Below the pieces are notes generated by a model that saw only the letters and a program-made list of their open reading frames with translations, did not search any database and was not told the origin of the DNA. From IMG/VR virus record IMGVR_UViG_3300018080_000063, positions 1 through 40,462 of that record: a stretch of 40,462 nucleotides of DNA. The stretch is one strand, 5' to 3'. Below, in pieces: positions 31,419-39,272 of this stretch; position 1 is the stretch's first letter; the number at the start of each line of letters is the position of its first letter. The translations under genes were made by a program, and so were the position numbers. This stretch comes from a virus.

Positions 31419-31676
31419 ATGTTAAAAACAACTATATATTGGATTAAGGTTGAAGAAGAGAAGCCTGAATTGGATAGAGAGATTCTTGTTGGTCTTTATG
31501 GAGAAGGTGTGGAGGCAGGAAAGTATATCCAGCCAGGCCCAGATGAAGAGCCTGCATTCTTTGAGGCTAAGAGTGGAAGACTACTAACTAATGTAACCCA
31601 TTGGAAATATGTAGAAGATGCTGGAGTGCCAAGTTTTTTAAGAAAGAAAAGTGGGTGTAAAGATGGGGATCGATAG
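31419..31676 (+). CDS. DUF551-like small protein (85 aa)
   Basis: The protein has the DUF551 pattern YWIKVEEEKPELDREILVGL, a middle YIQPGPDEEPAFFEA and the C-terminal NVTHWKYVEDAGVPSF. AGGAGCAACA precedes the start. The last 30 residues are duplicated just after the next gene (32276-32371). Its 3' end overlaps the start of the sigma4-alphaCTD gene by 14 bp, so insertion of that gene seems to have rebuilt this end. Confidence 0.7.
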   Translation: MLKTTIYWIKVEEEKPELDREILVGLYGEGVEAGKYIQPGPDEEPAFFEAKSGRLLTNVTHWKYVEDAGVPSFLRKKSGCKDGDR

Positions 31677-32271
31677 AATAAGCTTAGATAAATGCGTTAG
31701 TAGATGCGAAAATTGTAATGCACTTTTGAAGCAATTTAAGAGCGATAATAAACTGCTTCAAATTATTTTTAATTTAAGCCATAGAGAATATAAAATAATT
31801 ATTATGCACTATGCATTAGGCTATAGTTTTGAAGACATTGCGAATATTTACCATGTAAGTATAGAACGAATTAGGCATATAGAACGAGAAGCGTTTAAAA
31901 AATTAGATTCTGAAGTTAAGTTATTAACTGGAATAGAGATTCAAGTTGATGAATGGAAAAGTTTTTTGGGAGAAAACTTATTTCGTTTACCTGGAATCGT
32001 TAAAAAAATAAAAGTTAAGCGTGAGACTAGATATTCAATAAGCGATTCTCTTGCCTTACCAGGTAAGGCAACTAAAGATTCATGTATTAAAGAGTTAGAT
32101 CTAGGTACAAGAGCTACAAATTGTTTATTATCTATCGGAGTTAAAACTGTTGGTGATTTAATAGCAACGCCTAGATGGAAGCTTACTAAAATAAAAAACT
32201 TTGGGCGAAAAAGCTTAAACAATGTGCTGCTTACTATAAGAGCATTTCAAGAAGACCAAGCGCCAGTGTGA
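31663..32271 (+). CDS. Sigma-70 region 4 / RNA polymerase alpha-CTD fusion protein
   Basis: In this 202-aa protein (ATG 31663; GTG 31651 possible), residues 38-82 are sigma region 4: LSHREYKIIIMHYALGYSFE, then IANIYHVSIERIRHIEREA and FKKL, with the ERIR-IE recognition helix. Residues 141-195 are an alpha-CTD: ELDLGTRATNCLLSIGVKTV, GDL, and KIKNFGRKSLNNV. Residues matching E. coli R265, N268, G296, K298 and S299, which hold UP-element DNA, are all present (R150, N153, G181, K183, S184). A C-x3-C-x2-C group (11, 15, 18) lies at the start. Both halves bind promoter DNA next to RNA polymerase, so it probably redirects host polymerase. It has no sigma region 2. Confidence 0.85.
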   Translation: MGIDRISLDKCVSRCENCNALLKQFKSDNKLLQIIFNLSHREYKIIIMHYALGYSFEDIANIYHVSIERIRHIEREAFKKLDSEVKLLTGIEIQVDEWKSFLGENLFRLPGIVKKIKVKRETRYSISDSLALPGKATKDSCIKELDLGTRATNCLLSIGVKTVGDLIATPRWKLTKIKNFGRKSLNNVLLTIRAFQEDQAPV

Positions 32272-32275
32272 TAAT

Positions 32276-32371
32276 AATTAACTAATGTAACCCATTGGAA
32301 ATATGTAGAAGATGCTGGAGTACCAAGCTTCCTGCGTATTAAGAGCGGCTGTAAAGACGGAGAACGATGAT
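32276..32371 (+). pseudogene. Duplicated 3' end of the DUF551-like gene
   Basis: The segment reads LTNVTHWKYVEDAGVPSF, then LRIKSGCKDGER and a stop at 32369-32371, matching the end of the 85-aa protein at 31419 except for a few residues, with third-position changes in DNA. It has no start of its own. It is probably the original gene end left behind when the gene at 31663 was inserted. It supplies the GGAG before the next gene. Confidence 0.8.
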
Positions 32372-32804
32372 GACTAAAGAAAAAATAAATCATGGTATTG
32401 AGTGTATTTATAGAGATACATCTTACATCACTCACTTAGATATGGTTAAGTTTTTAACTACATTTATTAGAAATGAGTTAGAACGGATCAATAGTAGAGA
32501 AGACCTTCCTCTGCGTGAGCAATTTAGAAAAAGGTTTAAAGGAGGATTATCTCACGAGGATTGTTTTGTATTAGGTCGTAGAGATACTCTTATAGGTATT
32601 ATTGATACGTTTATAGCAATTGCCCCGGGGTTAAGAGAAGCCTCTTTGCCTACTGATGAAGTTATAGCAAGAATTCTTAAAGTGGATAAAGAAAACGATG
32701 ACGGATGTCTTTTTTGTGATATGAAGAATATTTATAAAATTACTATGGAATTAGCCGAGCTTGAAATAGAACTAGTTAAGGAAAATGCTAATGGAGAACG
32801 ATAA
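32367..32804 (+). CDS. Unknown protein (145 aa)
   Basis: Start is ATG 32367 or 32370 (adjacent), GGAG at 32360. The protein is helical, with FLTTFIRNELERINSREDLPLREQFRKRF, a middle RRDTLIGIIDTFIAIAPGLREA, a cysteine pair GCLFCDM and an acidic C-terminal helix ITMELAELEIELVKENANG. The C-x2-C could bind metal. Its stop overlaps the next ATG (TAATG). No family known to me. Confidence 0.6.
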   Translation: MMTKEKINHGIECIYRDTSYITHLDMVKFLTTFIRNELERINSREDLPLREQFRKRFKGGLSHEDCFVLGRRDTLIGIIDTFIAIAPGLREASLPTDEVIARILKVDKENDDGCLFCDMKNIYKITMELAELEIELVKENANGER

Positions 32805-33001
32805 TGGATAATAAGAATAGGCTGATTAGCATTAAAAAAAATCCAACATCAAGTGGTTATTATCATGTAATTAAAGATAATGGATTTCCATCAATTATTT
32901 ATTTTGAGGATGGTTCTTGGTATACAGCTGTAGATAAAAGAGAATTAGTTTTAGAAGATCTTGAAGGCGTTTACTGGATAGAAAGTAAGCATCTTAAATA
33001 A
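32804..33001 (+). CDS. Small beta-rich unknown protein (65 aa)
   Basis: The pattern SSGYYHVIKDNGFPSIIYFEDGSWYTAVDKREL, then YWIES, resembles the short phage proteins of the DUF551 neighbourhood (P-SG-Y-V---G----Y--G-W). ATG overlaps the previous stop, with GGAGAACG upstream. Possibly a diverged member of the same group of small early proteins; no known role. Confidence 0.6.
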   Translation: MDNKNRLISIKKNPTSSGYYHVIKDNGFPSIIYFEDGSWYTAVDKRELVLEDLEGVYWIESKHLK

Positions 33002-33029
33002 AATAACTTATTTTTTAAGGAAAATGCTA

Positions 33030-33455
33030 ATGAATAACGATGAGATGGATAAAATTTTAGAAGGTTATAACATAAGCACACAATTTTTATTAAAGTATTT
33101 TATGCAGGTGCTTTTATTAGATGGGCTTGAAATAACTCAAGATGACGAAGAATTAAAAAAGGGTATCGCTATGAAATACCCTGAGTATTCTCAGGACGAA
33201 GTTAAAGCTTTCGCTTGTGGATTTTTAGAATCAAATAGTATGAATCTTTTTTTAATTGAGCCTTTCTTAGATCTATTTACATCTATTGATCAAAAAACAG
33301 AAGATGCAATAAATAACGTTAAAAATTATGTTAAAGTCACTCATGATGAACATTGTTCAGATGAAGTAACTTGCTATGCATGCGCTTATAAAGAGCGATT
33401 TAAAGAATTTACTCAAGAGAATGCTGATCGTATAGCTAAAAAAGATATAAATTAA
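33030..33455 (+). CDS. Unknown acidic protein (141 aa)
   Basis: ATG 33030 is favoured (AAGG 9 bp upstream) over ATG 33024. The protein is helical and acidic, with residues QFLLKYFMQVLLLDGLEITQDDE, YPEYSQDEVKAFACGFLES and a C-terminal HDEHCSDEVTCYACAYKERF with three cysteines and a histidine that could hold zinc. It ends the small-gene operon, before a stem-loop. No family is recognised. Confidence 0.6.
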   Translation: MNNDEMDKILEGYNISTQFLLKYFMQVLLLDGLEITQDDEELKKGIAMKYPEYSQDEVKAFACGFLESNSMNLFLIEPFLDLFTSIDQKTEDAINNVKNYVKVTHDEHCSDEVTCYACAYKERFKEFTQENADRIAKKDIN

Positions 33456-33469
33456 AATAACCTATCTTT

Positions 33470-33498
33470 TGTAGTAGTATCTCAACGGTACTACTACA
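33470..33498. terminator. Stem-loop in the gap before the packaging operon
   Basis: TGTAGTAGTA (33470-33479) pairs perfectly with TACTACTACA (33489-33498) over a 9-nt loop. It has no T tract, so it is a weak terminator or an mRNA 3' protector. The rest of the gap (33499-33572) is likely to hold a promoter for the terminase operon, but no convincing -35/-10 pair was found. Confidence 0.5.
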
Positions 33499-33572
33499 CT
33501 CCCCGTTAACACTCTGAGTATCACTATATTGTCTTTATAGAGCACTCAAATCTGAAGCTAGAGGCGTTAACT

Positions 33573-34028
33573 ATGCAAGATGAACCCAAATATCAAGAAA
33601 CTTTAGAAGATGTCCCACGCGTCGTATATGTCATTCCGGGAGATCCCGTACCGCTCGCCAGAGCCAGATGCGGCAACGGTAGATTCTATGACTCACAAAA
33701 AAACATTAAAGTCTGCGCAGGTATCTATCTGCAACAACAACACCAAGACGGCATAATCTTTTCAGGACCGGTAACCCTTACTGCTAACTTCTATCTCTAT
33801 CTACCTCGTAGAAGATCCAAAAAAGATACCAGACACGAAAATAGCCCACACTTCTATCGACCAGACCTCTCAAATCTCATAAAATTCGTAGAAGATCTGA
33901 TCACTGACGTAGAGATATGGAAAGATGACTGCATAATATCTGAAATATATGCTAAAAAGATATACTCTTCAGAACCACGTACTGAACTTATAATCGAGAG
34001 ATATCATGAGCAAAACCAACCAAAATAA
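33573..34028 (+). CDS. rusA: RusA-like Holliday junction resolvase
   Basis: The 151-aa product has YVIPGDPVPLARARCGNGRF (20-39), a YLYLPRRRSKKD strand, and the active-site region YRPDLSNLIKFVEDLITDVE (about 92-111) followed by WKDDCII (about 113-119). The acidic residues of the PDL-N and DD motifs coordinate metal in RusA; the second Asp of E. coli DLD is Ser here, a form I have seen in phage relatives. RusA cuts four-way junctions. Next to terminase it would remove branches before packaging. Its 3' end overlaps TerS by 23 bp. Confidence 0.85.
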   Translation: MQDEPKYQETLEDVPRVVYVIPGDPVPLARARCGNGRFYDSQKNIKVCAGIYLQQQHQDGIIFSGPVTLTANFYLYLPRRRSKKDTRHENSPHFYRPDLSNLIKFVEDLITDVEIWKDDCIISEIYAKKIYSSEPRTELIIERYHEQNQPK

Positions 34029-34530
34029 CACAGCAAAAAAAAAAGCGAAGAGCATCACTACACATAAAAAACGTGAATATATGCCCTACTTCGACTACTC
34101 AACTGGAATGAGAAAATACGCTGACGATGTATTTCTAGATCAACTAGCAGATAAACTATTCCTATGGACCAGAGATCATTGTGCAAAGCCTAAATACCGC
34201 ATCTCTCTCGTAAGGTTCTTAGCTGAATTAGGCTACGATAGAGACACCTTCTACGGTTGGTGTAGGCGTCATAAAAAACTTATGTGTGTTAAAAAAGCAG
34301 CTCTTATTATGATGGCTGATACTAACCATGCTCTTGCTAGCGATAAGAAAGCAGATTGGGGATCAGTTAAGATAATGGTTTATAACCAAGACGAAGAGTT
34401 TAAAAAGAATGTTCTCGACTTTGAAGCACTACTCGCAAAGATTAAAAAAGACTTCGGAGAAGATGATAAGAATATAACCATTAATCTTGTAGATCATAGC
34501 GGCAAAAAGAAAGAGATAACGAATGGCTAA
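34006..34530 (+). CDS. Terminase small subunit (putative)
   Basis: The 174-aa product has a basic N-terminus (KKKAKSITTHKKREY). It has a helix-turn-helix-like segment (YRISLVRFLAELGYDRDTFYGWCRRHKKLM, about 63-92) with the phage TerS pattern of a homeodomain-like HTH, then helices for ring assembly and a Lys-rich tail. TerS recognises the packaging site and recruits TerL. It overlaps RusA upstream and TerL downstream (8 bp). Identified by context and HTH, so family assignment is moderately sure. Confidence 0.7.
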   Translation: MSKTNQNNTAKKKAKSITTHKKREYMPYFDYSTGMRKYADDVFLDQLADKLFLWTRDHCAKPKYRISLVRFLAELGYDRDTFYGWCRRHKKLMCVKKAALIMMADTNHALASDKKADWGSVKIMVYNQDEEFKKNVLDFEALLAKIKKDFGEDDKNITINLVDHSGKKKEITNG

Positions 34531-35848
34531 AGAGATAACGTTAGATCTGTTTAAGCCACGTGATTATCAGCTTGATATAATCGATGCTCTTGAGAATAAA
34601 GGTGTTAAGAGATTTGTCTTAGTTTGGTCCAGAAGAATGGGTAAAGACCATATTTCCTTCTATATAGCGATACGCCAACTACTTAGAAAAGTATGCACTG
34701 TCTTCTATATATTCCCTACTGCTAAGCAAGCACGTATTGCTATCTGGGATGGTATAAATTCAGACGGTCAGCGTATTATTGAGTATATACCTAAGGAGTT
34801 AATAGCTAATAAGAATGACTCAGATATGAAGATACGGCTTATTAACGGGAGTACATTACAGTTTATAGGCTCATCGGATGTTGATAGGGTACGGGGTACT
34901 GCTTGTTACGGTGCTATATTTTCTGAGTTTGCTACTGCTAACCCTGAATCATGGACAACATTACGACCTGTATTAGCACAAAATGATGGTTGGGCTATCT
35001 TTGTCTCTACACCTAACGGCCATAATGAGTTCTATAGTCTTTATAACATGGCAGTGAAGTCTGATTACTGGTATACATCTCTTCGTAATATAAATAACAC
35101 TGATTACTTATCTAAGGAGATTATTGAGCAGGAACGTGCTGAAATGTCTGAAGATAAGTTCCTTCAGGAGTATGAATGTAGCTGGGCAGCAGGAGCAGCC
35201 GGTGCCTATTATGCCAAGTATATAAATAATCTTCGTCTCAACGGTCAGATTTCCTCAGTCCCTTGGGATACATCTCACAAGGTATCAACAAGCTGGGACC
35301 TTGGTGTCAGAGATTCTACAGCTATAGTTTTTTTCCAGGTAATTAATAACGCTATTCATGTCATAGACTATTATGAGAATAATAAAGAGGGGTTAGAACA
35401 TTATGTACAGATTATTAATAGCAAACCGTATGTTTACAATGCTCATATTGCTCCACATGATATTGCCGTTACTGAGTTTAGTTCTGGTGTCGCTAGGATT
35501 GATAAGGCACGTCAATTAGGCATAGATTTCATCGTAGCGCCAAAGTTATTGATTGCTGATGGTATTGAGGCCGTGCGCACAATGTTGCCTCGTTGTTTCT
35601 TTGATGAGATTAAATGTAAGCAGCTGGTTAACTCACTAGATAACTATAGGCAAGAGTGGGATGACGTTCGTAAGGTCTATAAAGATCGACCACGTCATGA
35701 CCATCACAGTAATGCATCAGATGCTTTCAGAATGCTCGCAGTTTCTTTAAGTAAGATAATTGAGGGCTTAACACCAGATGATTTAGACCGTATTCGTGCA
35801 GAAGCTGCTGGTATGGAAAGAGAAAACTATTCACATCCGTTTATGTAA
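34523..35848 (+). CDS. terL: Terminase large subunit
   Basis: This 441-aa packaging motor has an ATPase with Walker A WSRRMGKD (35-42, GKD rather than GKS/T as in many podovirus-like terminases), Walker B GAIFSEFA (130-137) and coupling motif FVSTPNGHN (160-168). The RNase H-type nuclease has acidic residues at TSWDLG (D259), PHDIAV (D313) and the final HHSNASDAF (D400). It cuts concatemers and drives DNA into procapsids through the portal. Together with a P22-like layout, headful packaging is likely. A terminator follows 28 bp after the stop. Confidence 0.92.
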   Translation: MAKEITLDLFKPRDYQLDIIDALENKGVKRFVLVWSRRMGKDHISFYIAIRQLLRKVCTVFYIFPTAKQARIAIWDGINSDGQRIIEYIPKELIANKNDSDMKIRLINGSTLQFIGSSDVDRVRGTACYGAIFSEFATANPESWTTLRPVLAQNDGWAIFVSTPNGHNEFYSLYNMAVKSDYWYTSLRNINNTDYLSKEIIEQERAEMSEDKFLQEYECSWAAGAAGAYYAKYINNLRLNGQISSVPWDTSHKVSTSWDLGVRDSTAIVFFQVINNAIHVIDYYENNKEGLEHYVQIINSKPYVYNAHIAPHDIAVTEFSSGVARIDKARQLGIDFIVAPKLLIADGIEAVRTMLPRCFFDEIKCKQLVNSLDNYRQEWDDVRKVYKDRPRHDHHSNASDAFRMLAVSLSKIIEGLTPDDLDRIRAEAAGMERENYSHPFM

Positions 35849-35876
35849 TGGTATAGTTAAAGAGCCTTTAAAATTG

Positions 35877-35907
35877 CCCAGTAGGTTATCTCCATTTTCC
35901 TGCTGGG
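35877..35907 (+). terminator. Terminator-like hairpin after TerL
   Basis: CCCAGTAGG (35877-35885) pairs with CCTGCTGGG (35899-35907), nine pairs with one T-G, then TGTCTTATTTG. The T tract is imperfect. It separates terminase from the portal transcription unit. Confidence 0.65.
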
Positions 35908-35915
35908 TGTCTTAT

Positions 35916-35944
35916 TTGATCCACATGTTTCATGAACGTACAAT
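35916..35944 (+). promoter_or_regulatory. Promoter for portal and head genes
   Basis: TTGATC (35916-35921), a 17-bp spacer and TACAAT (35939-35944) give a good sigma70-like promoter directly after the TerL terminator. The spacer carries a CATG-TTT-CATG inverted repeat that may be an operator. It would start the portal transcript. Confidence 0.65.
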
Positions 35945-36021
35945 AAATATTAGATATGCTATTGATTATATTGGTAAAATAGACGCATATTTTGATAGTT
36001 CATGACATAAGGAAAGTACAA

Positions 36022-38082
36022 ATGGCTTTATTCCCTAAGTTCGCACCAGACTATAATGATGAGAAAGATAGAGACATTCTTTCTACTATGGAGGACTTTT
36101 ATCGAGAAAGTCTTGCTATAAACCAGTATTTTTGGGCAGAGGCTGACATAGATCATCGTTATGAGGCTGGCGATCAGACCTTATGGGGAGATATGTATGG
36201 TGCTCTTCCTGGAAGTCGGCAAAAGACTTTTAACTTTAACAGAATACGTCGTCTTATTAACATGGTAACCGGTCACCAAAGAAAGAACCGTAAATCCACC
36301 ATTGCTATACCACGTGAGAATGCAGACCAAGCAACAGCAGATCAGCTTTCTAAGCTCCTTAGCTGGGTAAATGATAACGATAATATACTTGAGACAGAGT
36401 CAGATGCTTTCCACGGTGCTCTTATCACCGGGCTTAATCTTTTACAGGTATGGGTAGATTATAGAGACGATCCTATTTCTGGTGATATTAAGGTAGATAA
36501 CTGTAGCTACAACAACTTTATGATAGATCCATTTTTCAAGAAGAAAGATTTATCTGACTGTAATGGTATATGGAAGCGTTCTTATCTAACTAACAGGGAA
36601 TGTGCTTCTTTATTGCCTGAGCATGCAGAAGAGATACTAGCTCTCTCTAATAGTTCTGTACACGATGGTAAGTTTAACCATACTCCTGAAGCTATAAGCT
36701 TTAACAGCTCTCATTTACTCACTTATGATGAGTATTATTACAAGGCGTATAGAGAAAAGATTTTACTTATTGATACTGAAACGGAAGAGACTCTTGAGTG
36801 GACTGGCTATGATGATGACAAGTTAGAGCAGTTTCTTGCTATGTATCCAAACATAACTACTGAAAAATTAGATGTTCCTACTATTAATTTAGCTATTGTC
36901 GTACAAGGTAAGGTTATGTACAACGATAGAAACCCCATGGAACTAGATGTATATCCGTTTGTCCCTGTTTTTGGTTATTACACACCACAGATACCATCCT
37001 ACAACTTAAGAATACAGGGTATTGTGCGTGGACTTAGAGATGCACAGTATCTCTATAACCGTAGGAAGATTACTGAGCTTAATATCTTTGAGAGCCAACC
37101 TAACAGTGGTTACATAGTTAAAGAGAACGCTCTTGTAGATAAGCGTGATGTATTTAAGAAGGGTGAGGGCACAAGTATCTTCTTAAAGGCTTCTGCTCAA
37201 ATGTCTGACATCGTTAAGATGCAAGCGCCAGCAATTGATGCTTCTATGATCCAAGTAACTGAGTCTTTTGGTCGTGAAGTTCAAGAGATATCTGGTATTA
37301 ACGAAGAATTACTTGGTATGGCTCAAGATGACAAAGCTGGCGTATTAGCAATGTTAAGACAAGGTGCTGGTCTAACTACTCTTCAAGTGTTATTTGATCA
37401 ACTGGATTATTCTCAGAAGCTTCTTGGCGATATTATAATCAAGGTTGTGCAAAATAACTTCACCTCAGGTAAGATACGACGAATCTTAGAGGAAGAACCA
37501 ACTCAACAATTCTTTAACAAAGCTTTTGGAAAATATGATGCAGTTATTGAAGAAGGTCTCAATACTTCGACACAGAGGCAAATGCAGTTTGCTCAGTTGT
37601 TACAGCTTCGTGAAGCGGGCGTACCGATTCCTGATGATGTCATTATTGAGGCGGCAACAGTCCAAAATAAAGAAGATCTTAAGAAAGCCATTGAAGAAGG
37701 CAACAAGCAAAAAGCCGAGGCTGAGCAAATCCAAATGCAAGCCGCAGTCCAAGAACAACAAGCAAGAACTGAGCTAGCACAAGCTAGGGCTATAGCTGAT
37801 AGAGGTCTTGGCGCTGAACGCGTTTCTCGTATTGAAGAGAACCAAATGATGGCTGTAGAAAGGTCTGCAGAAGCTCAAAAAGATAGAATGGCAGGGACTT
37901 TAGACCTTGTTAAGGCTATGAAAGAGCTTGAAGATATCGACATCAGACAACTACGTGAAATTATTACACTGTCCCATTTAATGAATAAAGAAGAGCAAGC
38001 TAATAACCAAGAAACAGTTCAAGGTGTTGGTATGCAAAATAAAGTTAGTTTGCAAGATAATTTAAATGGTATGATGCAATAA
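36022..38082 (+). CDS. Portal protein, P22-like
   Basis: The 686-aa product starts at ATG 36022 (AAGGAAAG upstream; a longer frame from TTG 35992 has none). N-terminal helical region NQYFWAEADIDHRYEAGDQTLW (31-52) and FNFNRIRRLINMVTGHQRKNRKS are typical of P22-family portals, as are IDPFFKKKDLSDC, IPSYNLRIQGIVRGLRDAQ and ISGINEELLGMAQ. The C-terminal about 110 residues are a Gln/Glu/Ala-rich helix that may form the barrel inside the head. It forms the dodecameric DNA channel, docking TerL and later the adaptor. Confidence 0.9.
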   Translation: MALFPKFAPDYNDEKDRDILSTMEDFYRESLAINQYFWAEADIDHRYEAGDQTLWGDMYGALPGSRQKTFNFNRIRRLINMVTGHQRKNRKSTIAIPRENADQATADQLSKLLSWVNDNDNILETESDAFHGALITGLNLLQVWVDYRDDPISGDIKVDNCSYNNFMIDPFFKKKDLSDCNGIWKRSYLTNRECASLLPEHAEEILALSNSSVHDGKFNHTPEAISFNSSHLLTYDEYYYKAYREKILLIDTETEETLEWTGYDDDKLEQFLAMYPNITTEKLDVPTINLAIVVQGKVMYNDRNPMELDVYPFVPVFGYYTPQIPSYNLRIQGIVRGLRDAQYLYNRRKITELNIFESQPNSGYIVKENALVDKRDVFKKGEGTSIFLKASAQMSDIVKMQAPAIDASMIQVTESFGREVQEISGINEELLGMAQDDKAGVLAMLRQGAGLTTLQVLFDQLDYSQKLLGDIIIKVVQNNFTSGKIRRILEEEPTQQFFNKAFGKYDAVIEEGLNTSTQRQMQFAQLLQLREAGVPIPDDVIIEAATVQNKEDLKKAIEEGNKQKAEAEQIQMQAAVQEQQARTELAQARAIADRGLGAERVSRIEENQMMAVERSAEAQKDRMAGTLDLVKAMKELEDIDIRQLREIITLSHLMNKEEQANNQETVQGVGMQNKVSLQDNLNGMMQ

Positions 38083-38118
38083 AAGTTAGATAATCCGTCA
38101 CCTGGTTGAGGAGTCTTT

Positions 38119-38169
38119 ATGGCTTGCAAGAAAAAGAAATCTTCTGGAAAAGGTAAGAAGAATAGGTAG
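38119..38169 (+). CDS. Basic micro-protein (16 aa)
   Basis: MACKKKKSSGKGKKNR follows a strong AGGAG (7 bp spacing) between portal and the next gene. Half of its residues are lysine or arginine. Translation is plausible because of the Shine-Dalgarno motif; function may be DNA contact or just a leader. Too short for homology. Confidence 0.45.
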   Translation: MACKKKKSSGKGKKNR

Positions 38170-38224
38170 TTAGAGGATATTTATTAACCTGACTCGTATG
38201 AGTCGTTTCTACGAAAGGCCAGAC

Positions 38225-38425
38225 ATGGCAAAGAAGAAAAAGTTTTATTCACAAGCTAACGGTATGATTGATGCTGCATCAGTACCTAAAGAGTTTATAA
38301 ATAAACAATGGCCATCATCATCCTATAGAAATTATGGCATGATCGATGACACCATGAAGGAAATTGATAAACAAGTTAAGTCTGACTTGAGATTCAAAGT
38401 TCCTATGGATGAAGAAAGATTCTAA
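38225..38425 (+). CDS. Small conserved phage protein downstream of portal (66 aa)
   Basis: The start is placed at ATG 38225 (AAAGG 6 bp upstream) rather than 38198, which has no motif. The sequence is MAKKKKFYSQANG, then MIDAASVPKEFINKQWPSSS, YGMIDDTMKEIDKQVKSD. The MAKKKFY start and the F---PWP-like motif recall small proteins that follow portal genes in several phages and may be structural. It ends 1 bp before another micro-gene. Confidence 0.6.
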   Translation: MAKKKKFYSQANGMIDAASVPKEFINKQWPSSSYRNYGMIDDTMKEIDKQVKSDLRFKVPMDEERF

Positions 38426-38426
38426 G

Positions 38427-38516
38427 ATGCCTGCTTCAGTAAGACCAAGCAAGTTTCAGAAAATCTTTGATAAGATGCGCGGAAAAAATAAGAAAAAACG
38501 CTCTCGTTCTTCTTAG
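38427..38516 (+). CDS. Basic micro-protein (29 aa)
   Basis: MPASVRPSKFQKIFDKMRGK, then a basic tail NKKKRSRSS. It starts right after the preceding stop, so re-initiation is likely. It ends just before a terminator. The composition is that of a nucleic-acid-binding or DNA-condensing peptide. Expression is unproven. Confidence 0.45.
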   Translation: MPASVRPSKFQKIFDKMRGKNKKKRSRSS

Positions 38517-38520
38517 TTTG

Positions 38521-38551
38521 CTGGGGGTGGGAAACTGCCCCCGGTTTTTTT
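38521..38551 (+). terminator. Rho-independent terminator after portal operon
   Basis: CTGGGGG (38521-38527) pairs with CCCCCGG (38538-38544; the outer pairs are C-G and T-G), then seven T. Classic intrinsic terminator. Confidence 0.9.
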
Positions 38552-38572
38552 ACACTTAAAACAAGGAATGTA

Positions 38573-38842
38573 ATGAACTTTTTAGCTCTACTATGGTTAG
38601 CACTAACATTTGCCGTTATGCTCAATGGGATGCAGATTGAATCACCCAGAGAGGTAGCTATTTGTATCTCTGAGAGGATATTTGATAGGTATGATCCTGA
38701 AGTAGTAGAGACTTTTAATAGAATACTCACTAAAGATCGGCAGACTAATACTGAGCTCGTTGCAGAGCGTTATAGAATGCTAGAGAGGTTAAAAGCTTTA
38801 AAGAAGGATAGTAGTTCATGCTCAGGGTCTTCTTCGCGCTAA
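38573..38842 (+). CDS. Exported small protein (89 aa), signal peptide
   Basis: The N-terminal MNFLALLWLALTFAVMLNGM is a signal peptide or membrane anchor. The mature part is helical and charged (YDPEVVETFNRILTKDRQTN, AERYRMLERLKALKK). It ends in a Ser/Cys-rich tail. AAGGAATGTA precedes the start. Its 3' end overlaps the start of the next exported protein in another frame by 25 bp. The nested pair of envelope proteins recalls spanin gene pairs, but neither has a lipobox, so lysis function is unproven. Confidence 0.6.
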   Translation: MNFLALLWLALTFAVMLNGMQIESPREVAICISERIFDRYDPEVVETFNRILTKDRQTNTELVAERYRMLERLKALKKDSSSCSGSSSR

Positions 38843-39246
38843 TCATATTCTCCCCATCATCTCTTTATAGTATGTATAGGTCATACGGTACTTATAATCT
38901 TCCTGGAACGGTATCTAGTGGAGAGCTTGGTGATCTTGAAAATAGCTTTGAATTCAGCAGTTCTCCATCATCTAGCGGATCGCCATATACCTATATACCT
39001 CGACCTGTCCTACCTAGACCATTAGAAGCACCAGTAAATACACCTCAAATAGCGAGTCCACGGCTTGATAGAGAGCTTAACCAGTGGGTTATTCGTGAAC
39101 TTATCCAGCAAAACAAGGATCTTTACAAGAAACTGAAGGCTACGCGTAAGAAGTGGTATGTTGGCTTTGCAGGATTCTTATCTTCTATGGTTCCGTTAGC
39201 TATTGTTAGTGCAGAGCTGTATGGCAAAGCACACTGCGAAGAATAA
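38818..39246 (+). CDS. Exported protein with C-terminal membrane helix (142 aa)
   Basis: Residues 1-18 (MLRVFFALIIFSPSSLYS) form a signal peptide. Residues 20-85 are Ser/Pro/Gly-rich (SSSPSSSGSPYTYIPRPVLP), extended and probably disordered. Residues 88-110 form a helix (WVIRELIQQNKDLYKKLKA), and 115-135 a membrane helix (WYVGFAGFLSSMVPLAIVSAE). Both ends would be held in envelope membranes with a flexible linker between, a layout compatible with a spanin-like membrane-bridging role; this is only topology-based. A T-rich stretch follows (39258-39271). Confidence 0.55.
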   Translation: MLRVFFALIIFSPSSLYSMYRSYGTYNLPGTVSSGELGDLENSFEFSSSPSSSGSPYTYIPRPVLPRPLEAPVNTPQIASPRLDRELNQWVIRELIQQNKDLYKKLKATRKKWYVGFAGFLSSMVPLAIVSAELYGKAHCEE

Positions 39247-39272
39247 AATCCCTCGTTTTTTTTAGTTTTTTT

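Noticed and set aside
37526-37777. + strand frame inside the portal C-terminus
   Set aside because: Alternative frame of the Gln/Lys-rich portal helix; no motif.
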